NCBI GenBank assembly: GCA_965230225.1
Contig: CBDDKM010000010.1
Coordinates: 806,001-870,000, forward strand
From: CALSMU01 sp965230225
Lineage (GTDB): Bacteria > Bacteroidota > Bacteroidia > Flavobacteriales_D > Parvicellaceae
Length of the DNA stretch: 64,000 nucleotides
Reading direction: 5' to 3'
This document shows, in pieces, positions 51,767-60,800 of the stretch. Position 1 is the stretch's first letter. Every line of letters begins with the position of its first letter. A model generated the notes under the pieces. The model did no database searches. It saw only the letters and a list, made by a program, of their open reading frames with translations, and was not told where the DNA came from. The position numbers were made by a program, and so were the translations under genes.

Positions 51767-53716
51767 TTAGTGTGCTACTTCTTCGTCTCCAAATGATCCT
51801 TCTGGTTCTTTAAGCATTAATAAACATGCTACCACACTGACTGCCGCACCGGCGGAGAGTATGAAGAAGAATGTTTTTGAATCTACCTGACTTAAGATGA
51901 ATAAGTAAGTTACCGCTCCAACGTTTCCGTAAGCTCCTGCCATACCAGCAATACGTCCGGTTAACTCTTTCTTGATAGAAGGAATCATTGCGAAAGTAGC
52001 TCCCTCTGCTCCCTGTACGAACATCGAACAGAACATGGTAATGATTACAGAAACTACGATCCACCAGGTACCATCAAACATTGGTGCCAGAATCTTATTT
52101 CCATCAGCATCTACCCCATCCACTCGTGGTATCAATCCCATTAGGAAGAATCCAATTGTAATACCTACCATGTACATTAACATGGTTTTCTTTCTGGACC
52201 CCATTTTATCAGATAAGTACCCTCCTAACGGACGAGCAAATAAGTTTACAAAGGCAAACGACATTGCTACCAGACCTGCCATTTGAGGAGTAAAGTTGAA
52301 GATTCCCTCGAAGAACATCGGCAACATAGAAACTACTGCTAGCTCAGCACCGAAGTTGGCAAAGTAAGTTGTATTTAACGCTCCTACACTACTGAAAGGA
52401 TATTTTTCCTCTTCCGGAATCCCGGCTTTTAATCTAGGGATGTTAAATCTTAAAATATTAACTGCTTTGAACAAGTAGAACACTGCCAAGATTGCCCAAA
52501 TAATGTACATGACGCTCAAGCTAAACATGTTTTTAAAGGTTCTTACCAGCACTACATTGTACTCTCCAGAACCACCTCCATTGTTATACAACCCAGCTAA
52601 TCCTCCTGCATAAGCTTCTTTGATTTCATTTTTCTTATACTTCTTATTAACCTTTTGAGCGTCGTATGTTTTCAGGATTTTAGCCCCTTCCATATCCAAT
52701 TTCAGTTTATCCTTTTTATAAACCTCAATTTTCTTAGCATTCTCAAACAAAGATCTGTTTTCGTTGCTAACCGGAATTCTATTTTCTTTATCAAGTTTGA
52801 ATGTCTGAAATACCTCTGAATCATTGTACAACCTAACCTCATCTCCTTTAGCAAAGAAGTTCATAGTACCACCTGTTGATAAGGCCTGAACAGCATCTGC
52901 ATCTTCAAAATACTTATCTACATCTGCATATTCTTCGGTAACATTATACTCCTGATCAATCAGCTGTTGTTTTTGAAGGTTTCTTGCCAATAACCCAAGA
53001 GCTGCATATAAAGGTAAAGTCCAGAACAAGTATCCAACCAATCCTCCATAAGAAGAAACAGGCATTACAGACGACCCTTTCTTTCCTTTAGTTGATTTTG
53101 GCTCGGCTCCTGTTGGATAATCTCTAACTGCGAAGTAATAAAACACCCCATAAACAGCAGTAAGAATACTACTGATAGCCATAGACCATCTCCATCCTAC
53201 TTCTCCTCCAATTAAAGAAAGTCCGATAACCGGAATTAAACCTGCAGCAGCTGCAGATCCAAAGTTCCCCCATCCTGCGTAAAACCCTTCTGCTCTACCA
53301 ATGTGTTTTGCAGGGAACCAGTTTGCAGTCATTTTAATACCAATTACGAAACCAGCACCAATAGAACTCAATAGTAAACGAGAAATAACCAATTGCATGA
53401 ATGATGATCCAAATGCGAACATCAATCCTGGAATAACTGTTACTACCATCAATCCGGAGAATACAACACGAGGTCCGTATTTATCCACCAATGATCCGAT
53501 AACAATCCTTGCAGGAATAGTCAAGGCAACGTTACAAAGTAATAACGACTTAAAGTTTTTCATATCTAAAAAACTAAAAGCGTCTACCATCGCCGTTTTA
53601 AGAGGTGCCATATTAAACCATACAAAAAATGTAAGGAAGAATGCCACCCATGTATAGTGTAAGACTCTTACTTTTTCCTGTGAAAAGTCGAACAATTTAA
53701 ATTTCTCATCAGACAT
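51767..53716 (-). CDS. narK: NarK-type transporter with large internal soluble insert
   Basis: 649 residues. The MFS core has ALTIPARIVIGSLVDKYGP (helix 2, with the conserved Arg) and FYAGWGNFGSAAAAG (residues 145-159, nitrate signature). Between helices near residues 248 and 395 there is an insert of about 150 residues that is not membrane-like: acidic and then basic (EEYADVDKYFEDADAV ... KKIEVYKKDKLKLDMEGAK) with a Gly/Asn stretch (GGLAGLYNNGGGSGEYN). The frame is continuous across it, so this is an insertion, not an error. First gene of the pair; two ATGA-N6-TCAT boxes lie upstream. Confidence 0.92.
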   Translation of the reverse strand: MSDEKFKLFDFSQEKVRVLHYTWVAFFLTFFVWFNMAPLKTAMVDAFSFLDMKNFKSLLLCNVALTIPARIVIGSLVDKYGPRVVFSGLMVVTVIPGLMFAFGSSFMQLVISRLLLSSIGAGFVIGIKMTANWFPAKHIGRAEGFYAGWGNFGSAAAAGLIPVIGLSLIGGEVGWRWSMAISSILTAVYGVFYYFAVRDYPTGAEPKSTKGKKGSSVMPVSSYGGLVGYLFWTLPLYAALGLLARNLQKQQLIDQEYNVTEEYADVDKYFEDADAVQALSTGGTMNFFAKGDEVRLYNDSEVFQTFKLDKENRIPVSNENRSLFENAKKIEVYKKDKLKLDMEGAKILKTYDAQKVNKKYKKNEIKEAYAGGLAGLYNNGGGSGEYNVVLVRTFKNMFSLSVMYIIWAILAVFYLFKAVNILRFNIPRLKAGIPEEEKYPFSSVGALNTTYFANFGAELAVVSMLPMFFEGIFNFTPQMAGLVAMSFAFVNLFARPLGGYLSDKMGSRKKTMLMYMVGITIGFFLMGLIPRVDGVDADGNKILAPMFDGTWWIVVSVIITMFCSMFVQGAEGATFAMIPSIKKELTGRIAGMAGAYGNVGAVTYLFILSQVDSKTFFFILSAGAAVSVVACLLMLKEPEGSFGDEEVAH

Positions 53717-53792
53717 AACTATTGTTTTTTAATTCTATGTCAAAATTCTTATCATTTGTAAGCGTTAACAATGACTTATGAATAGTTTGTTT

Positions 53793-53806
53793 ATGATCCA
53801 ACTCAT
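53793..53806 (-). promoter_or_regulatory. Crp/Fnr-like operator, narK proximal
   Basis: ATGA-TCCAAC-TCAT, perfect 4-bp arms, centre about 84 bp before the narK start at 53716. Confidence 0.6.
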
Positions 53807-53941
53807 TTTTCGAACTACCTAATGGAAGAATCACCCGCAAACAACTCAACTACAACTACTTACAAGAGCGAATTCGAATTCTATAGGTGTAAAGCAACTG
53901 CCAAATGAAAGATTATACTATGCGTTTTAATAGGCGTAGAT

Positions 53942-53955
53942 ATGATCTATATCAT
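53942..53955 (-). promoter_or_regulatory. Crp/Fnr-like operator, narK distal, with -10 box
   Basis: ATGA-TCTATA-TCAT. On the minus strand, TATAAT occupies 53917-53912, ending 36.5 bp from the operator centre, which is the geometry expected for an activator at about -41.5. Confidence 0.65.
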
Positions 53956-54021
53956 GTTCTCATCTTCCAAAAACCACAACTAACTGTATATCAATCACTT
54001 ATAGAATGTTCGTTTTTTTCG

Positions 54022-54064
54022 TGATTTTTGTCATCAATTATCTGATTATCAGGATTTAACTTTG
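54022..54064 (+). promoter_or_regulatory. Promoter of the 54092 gene: operator plus TAACTTTG box
   Basis: TGA-TTTTTG-TCA (54022-54033) is followed by a perfect Bacteroidota -7 box TAACTTTG (54057-54064) whose last base is 36.5 bp from the operator centre, like the narK and 55201 sites. CTGAT-T-ATCAG (54042-54052) lies between them. Confidence 0.65.
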
Positions 54065-54091
54065 TTCCGTATAAAAAAACAGGTATTTATC

Positions 54092-54556
54092 ATGTTAGAA
54101 TTAGACAGAAACACACTGGAAAGCAGCGACTTAGTTGAACAAACCTTCAGTTTTTGGTTCAACGATTCGGATCACATCCGATCTCCATTTCCGGAATACA
54201 TAAGAAAAGAACTTAAGTTAAAGGCAACAGAGCAATTTTTCGACTGGGCTTCGACACTTGATCCTAAGGCAAAAGATGAAGTAAATGACGAAGTAGTGGG
54301 TGAAAAATTTGAAGCCATCATATTCGAAATTGCATCTACTTTAGTAATGACGGATGATGAAAAAATTACTATTCAGTATCCATTTTTACCTCGTTTAGGA
54401 GACGTTATTTACGAAAATGCAGAAACTAAAGAAGGAGAAAGCGCCATCACCGATAGAGGTTTAATAAAAGATGGAGATACTACCTTCTTAAAAATCTATC
54501 TAAAGAAAATAGAGAACGGAGATACCTGGGAAACCAAATTCGAGCTTCCTGAGTAA
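54092..54556 (+). CDS. Small hypothetical protein divergent from narK
   Basis: 154 residues from the ATG at 54092; the frame extends upstream only through the -7 promoter box, so this start is preferred. No signal peptide, membrane segment or known motif. It is acidic, with an N-terminal helical part (TFSFWFNDSDHIRSPFPEY, FFDWASTLDPKAKDEVND) and a C-terminal beta-looking part (ITIQYPFLPRLGDVIYEN). It has the best-formed operator/promoter of the window and lies between narK and two Crp/Fnr genes. The stop abuts the stop of the convergent regulator with no gap. Function unknown. Confidence 0.72.
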   Translation: MLELDRNTLESSDLVEQTFSFWFNDSDHIRSPFPEYIRKELKLKATEQFFDWASTLDPKAKDEVNDEVVGEKFEAIIFEIASTLVMTDDEKITIQYPFLPRLGDVIYENAETKEGESAITDRGLIKDGDTTFLKIYLKKIENGDTWETKFELPE

Positions 54557-55201
54557 TCAATTTCTCATCAAAATTTGGGGTTCATTGATGGTAATTCTCT
54601 TTTTATCTACCTCAATAGCCCCTCTTTGCTGAAACTCCTTTACAATCTTTTTAAGGTATTGTTCTGAAGTACCTAATATCTCTGATACATCTTTCAGGCT
54701 ATAGTTAATGGAAATCTTCTCATTAAACTTATTTAGGGTACCTGCCTTATACTTACCGGCCAATAATTGCAGTGTATAAACAAATCGATCCTTAATACTA
54801 TTGGTCATAATATTATTGAGCCTTTTCTCTACATAGTCCAATCGACTACAGAGCACCTTAATCAGCTCCACATTATAGGCCGGAAATTCTTTTAGCAAAT
54901 CATCAAACTCCTGGAGGCTAATAAAAACAACCTCGCTTTTTATGGCTGCTTTAGCCGAAAAGCGGTAAACGTTTTTATCCTCGTAATAAGAAACGATTCC
55001 GATTTGGTCGTTGGGATGAGCAATCCACATGACCATATCCTTTTTCTTACCCTTCTTTAAAATCTTGATGTTGCCACTTTTTACAAAGTAAACTCCACGA
55101 AGTTTATCTCCTTCGGAAAACAAAGTTTCGTTCTTATAAAAAGTGCTTGTCGAATATTGACGGGAAATTATTTCCTGGGATAGTCTTTCTAATAAACTCA
55201 T
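54557..55201 (-). CDS. Crp/Fnr-family regulator with atypical recognition helix
   Basis: 214 residues from the ATG at 55201 (MSLLERLSQEI); the frame extends 26 codons upstream through the predicted operator and promoter. The N-terminal cyclic-nucleotide-binding-like barrel is clear (TLFSEGDKLRGVYFVKSGNIKILKKGK), then a long dimerisation helix and HTH. The recognition helix reads TSEQYLKKIVKEF, with Lys where FNR and CRP have the DNA-contacting Arg, so its site preference may differ. It lacks clustered cysteines, so it does not look like a [4Fe-4S] sensor; NO-heme (DNR-like) sensing is possible. A CTATGA-N6-TCATAG palindrome lies at -41.5. Confidence 0.88.
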   Translation of the reverse strand: MSLLERLSQEIISRQYSTSTFYKNETLFSEGDKLRGVYFVKSGNIKILKKGKKKDMVMWIAHPNDQIGIVSYYEDKNVYRFSAKAAIKSEVVFISLQEFDDLLKEFPAYNVELIKVLCSRLDYVEKRLNNIMTNSIKDRFVYTLQLLAGKYKAGTLNKFNEKISINYSLKDVSEILGTSEQYLKKIVKEFQQRGAIEVDKKRITINEPQILMRN

Positions 55202-55240
55202 AAGCAATCTTTTAAGAACCCTCCAAATAGGAAGGTGCTG

Positions 55241-55286
55241 CAAGATAGTACCAGTATAACACTGATTACTATGACTCACCTCATAG
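55241..55286 (-). promoter_or_regulatory. Crp/Fnr-like operator and promoter of the 55201 regulator
   Basis: CTATGA-CTCACC-TCATAG (55269-55286) is a perfect repeat with 6-bp arms. On the minus strand TATCTTG ends at 55241, 36.5 bp from its centre. The regulator may control itself or be controlled by the upstream FNR-like protein. Confidence 0.75.
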
Positions 55287-55333
55287 GTTTATGTGAGAGT
55301 CAAAATAAAATGCTATGAGTCTAATTAGAAATC

Positions 55334-56044
55334 TTAATCGTATACATTGGCTGTTCTCACCAACGAATCGTTATTAAGAATAATGATCTTTTTACCTTGT
55401 AGTTTAACAATTCCTTCCTTATTAAACTCAGATAAAGTTCTGATGGTAGTTTCGGTGGTAATACCTGCGATATCACCAATTTCTCTACGAGTTAACAACA
55501 CCGCAAGGGTTTGATTATCCTCTTCGTACCCAAACTGTTCTTTTAACAACAATAAGGTTTCTGCCAACCTTTCACGAACTGTTTTTTGAGAGATGTTTAG
55601 AATCTTCTGCTCGGATTGTTTTAAATCTTTCGAAAGCAATTGAATTACATTTAACGACAATTGGTTGTTGTTTTCCAACACTTCGAAAAAGTTTCCACGT
55701 GCAATATGACACACGTAACTATCCTCCATTGCTGTTGCGGTAGCTTTATAAGCATCATTGCTCAATAAAGATCTATACCCCAACATATCTCCGGAACCAG
55801 CAAACCTTACAATTTGCTCTTTTCCTTCTTCTCCCAACTTAGAGATCTTAACTTTCCCTTTGTGAATACAGTACAATCCGTGTGGGTGATTTCCTTCGTA
55901 AAAAATCACTTGCCCCTTCTTAAAGAAATTACTCCCCTTATTTTCGGATAGGGTTTCTTTATCTTCTGGTGGCAAACAGCAAAATACACTGTTCTTATTC
56001 ATGCATTCTGTACAAGCCGGTATGTTGATCAATGGTCTTTTCAT
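55334..56044 (-). CDS. fnr: FNR-like oxygen-responsive regulator
   Basis: 236 residues. N-terminal cysteines Cys11, Cys14, Cys22 and Cys23 (PACTECMNKNSVFCC), with Cys112 in SYVCHI aligning to E. coli FNR Cys122, can hold an oxygen-sensitive [4Fe-4S] cluster. The sensory barrel has GQVIFYEGNHPHGLYCIHKG. The recognition helix TRREIGDIAGITTETTIRTL keeps the Glu and Arg that read the TGA core, with Ile in place of FNR Ser212. It is 132 bp upstream of the second regulator on the same strand and divergent from moeA. It is the best candidate to bind the TGA-N6-TCA boxes. Confidence 0.88.
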   Translation of the reverse strand: MKRPLINIPACTECMNKNSVFCCLPPEDKETLSENKGSNFFKKGQVIFYEGNHPHGLYCIHKGKVKISKLGEEGKEQIVRFAGSGDMLGYRSLLSNDAYKATATAMEDSYVCHIARGNFFEVLENNNQLSLNVIQLLSKDLKQSEQKILNISQKTVRERLAETLLLLKEQFGYEEDNQTLAVLLTRREIGDIAGITTETTIRTLSEFNKEGIVKLQGKKIIILNNDSLVRTANVYD

Positions 56045-56077
56045 GTTGCTTACTTAAGGTATAAAGCTTCTCTTATA

Positions 56078-56085
56078 CAAAACTA
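56078..56085 (-). promoter_or_regulatory. -7 box of fnr
   Basis: TAGTTTTG on the minus strand matches TAnnTTTG exactly, 34 bp before the fnr start codon. No -33 TTTG at the usual distance was found. Confidence 0.5.
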
Positions 56086-56130
56086 AAGAGTTCCGTCAGC
56101 GAATTACCTCACACGTGTCAAACTAAAATA

Positions 56131-56156
56131 TGATTTACATCAGTTTTATAACTTTG
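56131..56156 (+). promoter_or_regulatory. moeA promoter: TGA-N6-TCA box and TAACTTTG
   Basis: TGA-TTTACA-TCA (56131-56142) is followed 7 bp later by a perfect TAACTTTG -7 box (56149-56156), 41 bp before moeA. This spacing places the box over the -33 region, where a bound protein would more likely repress than activate, or it may serve the divergent fnr gene. Confidence 0.5.
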
Positions 56157-56196
56157 TGATGGAAGTAAATTAGCCTGATATAAAATACGAAGAGAT

Positions 56197-57372
56197 ATGA
56201 TTACGGTAGAAGAAGCAGCAAAACTAGTAAAAGAGCACTCAACACCATTGGGAATGAAAATGTTATCCACTTCTGATGCATTGGGATATGTATTAGCTGA
56301 AAACGTTGTTTCTCCTATCAACATGCCTCCTTTCCCTCAATCGGCAATGGATGGTTATGCTATCCACCAAAGTGATGAATTTACCACCTATACCATGGTG
56401 GGAGAAATTGCCGCCGGTGATTCTCCTGAAAACGTCAACTTAAAACCAGGTGAAGCTGTTAGGATCTTTACCGGAGCACCTGTTCCTGAAGGAGCGAACA
56501 CGGTAGTTCAGCAAGAAATTGTTGAGCAAAACAATGGTTCTATTTCGTTCACTAAGGAATTTAAGTTTGGGCAACACATCCGTCCGATGGGAGAACAGAT
56601 CAATCAGGGTGAAGTAGCCCTGGAAACTGGCACATTGATTACACCAGGAGCTGTTGGATTTCTTTACGGATTAGGGATTACTGAGGTACCGGTTATAAAA
56701 AAACCGAAAGTTGGCATCATTGCCACCGGAAACGAACTGGTTAAGCCTGGTAATGAACTAACTCCCGGTAAGATTTACGAGAGTAACTCATTTATGCTGG
56801 AAGCCGCTTTAAAACAATATAACTACTGCGATGTAAACATTACCACCGTTGGAGATACGTTTGAAGCTACTAAGCAAGCTATTCAGGAAGCTCTTAAGTC
56901 TAATGATGTATTATTGATGTCGGGAGGAATCTCTGTAGGAGATTATGATTTTGTGGGAAAAGCCCTGATAGAACTTGGTATTGAAAAACTCTTTTACAAA
57001 GTGAAACAAAAGCCTGGAAAACCTTTGTTTTTTGGAAAAATCGAAGATAAGTTAATTTTTGCTCTTCCGGGAAATCCGGCAGCTGCACTTACTTCATTTT
57101 ATAAATACGTACTTTCCGGATTAAACATACTTAGTGGTAGAAATACCAATGGACTTACCGTAAAGGAAGCTGCACTAAAACAGGATTATCTAAAAAAAGG
57201 TGATCGCTCTCAGTTCCTAAAAGCAAACCTGAATAACGGTATTGTTGAAGTATTGGAGGGGCAAAGTTCTGCCATGCTTCATACCTATGCCATATCCAAC
57301 TCATTGGTTTACATCCCTTCCGACAAAAATGAGATCAAAGCCGGAGAAAAGGTAACTGTAATGATCCTTTAA
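56197..57372 (+). CDS. moeA: Molybdopterin molybdenumtransferase
   Basis: 391 residues, standard MoeA length. It inserts molybdenum into adenylylated molybdopterin, the last general step of Moco synthesis. Motifs: PPFPQSAMDGYAIH, VRIFTGAPVPEGANTVV, IIATGNELVKPG, LMSGGISVGDYDFV, KPGKPLFFGK and ALPGNPAAALTSFY. Starting gene of the plus strand after the divergent fnr. With moaA it supports NarG. No other moa/mob genes are visible in the window. Confidence 0.96.
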   Translation: MITVEEAAKLVKEHSTPLGMKMLSTSDALGYVLAENVVSPINMPPFPQSAMDGYAIHQSDEFTTYTMVGEIAAGDSPENVNLKPGEAVRIFTGAPVPEGANTVVQQEIVEQNNGSISFTKEFKFGQHIRPMGEQINQGEVALETGTLITPGAVGFLYGLGITEVPVIKKPKVGIIATGNELVKPGNELTPGKIYESNSFMLEAALKQYNYCDVNITTVGDTFEATKQAIQEALKSNDVLLMSGGISVGDYDFVGKALIELGIEKLFYKVKQKPGKPLFFGKIEDKLIFALPGNPAAALTSFYKYVLSGLNILSGRNTNGLTVKEAALKQDYLKKGDRSQFLKANLNNGIVEVLEGQSSAMLHTYAISNSLVYIPSDKNEIKAGEKVTVMIL

Positions 57373-57490
57373 TCAATTGTTTATCACTTTCCAGAAGGTG
57401 ATAATCACATTTTAGCAACAATTCGTCCTAACGCGCAATTACGCCTGTAACAATCCATGGGGGTAAATTGTTCTACATACAAACCCCGTA

Positions 57491-57829
57491 ATGATGAAAT
57501 TGTTAAGTAGAACAAACTGGTACAAAATTCTGGCGGTTGGGCTCATTTCGGTGAATTCCAGCCCAAAGGAAGACCACGACTTCACCATTACGATATTGGA
57601 TTCGACAAACACCGCCATTGCTGGCACTGAAGTTTCGGTGAACCACCATAATTCGGAACACACTACTACTACGACTCCTTTTTTGACGGGAATAACAGAT
57701 GCATCAGGTAAAATAGTATTTGACTACCACCAACTCCTTTACTTGAACAGCGACCTGAACATCTACGTTAACGGCAAAAAACTGGGAGTACTTAATCTCG
57801 ATTCGAATTCCGAAACTTTTTACCTCTAA
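57491..57829 (+). CDS. Small exported protein
   Basis: 112 residues (a second Met at 57494 may be the true start). A weak signal-like N-terminus (WYKILAVGLISVNSS) precedes a beta-rich domain DFTITILDSTNTAIAGTEVSVNHHNS, the pattern of carboxypeptidase-regulatory-like or Ig folds. It contains a Thr-rich stretch (EHTTTTTPFLTG). Function unknown; it ends at a shared bidirectional terminator. Confidence 0.55.
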   Translation: MMKLLSRTNWYKILAVGLISVNSSPKEDHDFTITILDSTNTAIAGTEVSVNHHNSEHTTTTTPFLTGITDASGKIVFDYHQLLYLNSDLNIYVNGKKLGVLNLDSNSETFYL

Positions 57830-57863
57830 AAAAAGCCCTGACGTTTTTGTCAGGGCTTTTTTT
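57827..57863. terminator. Bidirectional terminator
   Basis: AAAAAAAGCCCTGAC / GTCAGGGCTTTTTTT with a six-base loop; A and T runs on both sides serve the plus-strand gene ending at 57829 and the minus-strand gene ending at 57862. The stem includes the end of both genes' stop regions. Confidence 0.93.
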
Positions 57864-60800
57864 ATTCCTTAATTATTTTCTCCGAGACTCGTCCGCCTCC
57901 TTCGTCCATCAATGTTAGGATATACACCCCCGGAACCAACATGCTACCATCCGAATAGGTATACCTATTAATTCCTTCCGAAGCATCCAAGAACTCATGT
58001 AGTACTTCCCGCCCATTCATGGTGGTGAGGATCAATTCTACCGGAGTATCTACTGTGACCATATAGTCTACAGTAAATTGGTTCGTAAATGGATTTGGCC
58101 CGATGGACTCAATGGTTAGTTCACTGCCTTCTTTTTGATACTCCACCGCCTTTGGTGGGAACACTTCAAATTGCCCATCAAAATCTGTTTGAGTTAAGCG
58201 ATAATACACTACTCCTGGAATTAACTCTTCGTCTTCCAATTCATACGTAATGGATTGGGATGAATTACCCGCTCCTTTTACTTCTCCAATTTCTTCGTAC
58301 TCTACTCCATCTGTTGATTTCTCTATGGTGAAATAATCATTATTAATTTCAGAAGCAGTGGTCCATTCGATCTGAACGTATTCATCATCCATGATTTCTG
58401 CGCTGAAATCCAACAATTCGATAGGTAAAGAAGACACTGGTGAGAACCCTATAGTAAATCTCATGTCATTTTCAATCTCTGTTATCCCAGAGAATCTATA
58501 AATTTCTCCTGTTACCTGACTTGCTCCTGCAATTGGTGTTTCGTCTGCAAACGAACCATCAACATCAGTATCAACTAGCAACCTCAAACCAGCAGTATTA
58601 TGGTTTCCTAACCCGGTAAGATCAAATACCATATCAATGGCTCCAACATCTGCAGCATTCCCAGAAGCATCTACTTCGCTTACAGCCCAAACTCTGTCAT
58701 ATCTACTATCAACTCCAGAAGGAACATCGTTGGCATTATTTGGTAGAAGTGCTCCATTTTGATGCCCCCAGAACATAAACTCATTATTTCCTAATCCAGA
58801 AGGGTTTAGTACTCTAACAATTCCCGTTCCCTGAGCGTCATCATGTAGGTTAGAAGCGTTAACTCTACCGATTCCTGCTACTTCATGATCAAAGTCTCCG
58901 TTAGCTGTTAGATCCTTATTGTAGTAATCTCCATAACTTAGTGAATAGCCATATTTTGCTGCCAAATAATTATCTATTATCAATCGTTGAGCTTCGTTAA
59001 GCACCTGATTATACATGATAACTTCTCCTATACTTCCTTTGTAATAATATCCTGGAGAGGATTCATTTCTACCTGTACCAATTCGCATTGGCCTTGCGGT
59101 GTTGGAGGTCATAGTATGTGTACTGGAGGCATTTACTGCTCCATTGAGATACAATACTTTTCCTCCTGAGGTTGGTTGATACTGCATTCCTATACCTGTC
59201 CAACTACCGGCTGTTGATGTATTACCAGATGTACTCTGCCAGGATCCACTTGATCTTCCGGTCCAGAATTGCCACCTATTAGAGTTAGGTGTTGCGTATA
59301 AAATAAACCCTTTTGTAGCATTCCCCGGTGGATCATCTCTATTGGACAACAGGGCTTTATATCCATTCGTACCGGATACATTTGCCGCGGTAAAAATTGA
59401 AAATTCTGATGGTGTAATAGCTGCATCATAAGCTCTCTCAAAATAATGAGACGATCCGTTAAAGTTAAATGCTGCAGCTCCATTTTGCGCTTGAGCCTGA
59501 TACATGGCTCCTCCACCAGCGTTAAAATCGTTTCCATACCCTGACTGATCTTCCCAGTTAGAAACCAATGTTCCATCAGCTGCATTCAGTTTGGAAGCAT
59601 CTAACCACAGTACTAATGAAGAGTTCCCATCGGCAACACCAATTCCTCCAGGCCCTGTTGGTGCAGCTGTGAGTGTTGGAGTATAATTTTCTACTCCTAA
59701 TGTAAATTTTGAACCATTACTCAATTGTGTTACTCCTTCAAAAACAAATAAATCTCCTGTTATTAAAGTTGCACCAGTAATAGGTGTTTCATCTGCAAAG
59801 GAACCATCATTGTCTGAATCAATTAATAAGCTTAAATCCGCAGCTGAAAAGCTTCCAATGGAAGAAAGATCCCATACCATATCTATGGCTCCCACATCTA
59901 TAGCATTTCCAGACAAATCCAACTCACTTACACTCCAAACGGCATGTATTCTTGAATCAACACCAGAAGGAATATCGGAAGTATTTCCTAGCTGTACACT
60001 AGCACTATTATGTCCCCAGAAAAAGAATTCTCCATCATTTAAATCCTGCGGATTAAGAAAACGTACAATTCCTGTTCCCTGAGCATCATTATGAATATTG
60101 GAAGCATCCACTTGCCCAATTCCCGCTACATCATGATCATAATCGCCGTTAGCAGCATCATCTTGTGTGTATAAATCATTTGTGGTCAGCCCTACATTAA
60201 ACTTAGCAGATAAATAATTCTCAACTATCAATCGCTGGGCTGTGTTTATTTTATTCTTGAAAATGATTACCTCAGTTACATCCCCTTTATAATTTCTACC
60301 AATTCTAAAACGCTGAGTAGAATGACTGTGGTAAAGAGTAGTATTTGGTCTGGATTGTAACAGGTTACCATTTCTATAGACCTGTTTACCTGTAGAAGGT
60401 AAAGCATCGTACGACCAAATATTGTAATTGGTTAGACCAGATAAACCTCCAACCTGTAATCTTGCATTCTGACTGCAACAAGTTCCAATATCATAATAAA
60501 TGGTTCCATGCCACGGTAAGTGGTTAGAAAACCTTGAATTTCCTACTAAAGGTTCAGTAGTATATAAACTTGACGCCTGATTAGTAACATCAGCTCTGTT
60601 TACCACAAAGGTGGATGCCTGATCGGTAATGAAATTATTGGTATTTAATACTCCATGCCCTGTTTTTAACCAGTGGGCGTTACTTGTAAAACTAATTTCG
60701 TCGTATCCATTTACAGCACCAGATACTACCGCCGGTCTATTTCCAGCTGTTTGAATCAAATCTAAATCAGAAATTCCCGCTGAGTTGGTCCAACCGGTAA

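Noticed and set aside
51767..53716. Frameshift or gene fusion in the narK with the large insert
   Set aside because: The frame is continuous and both flanking halves are ordinary transporter sequence in the same frame, so an insert is the simpler reading.
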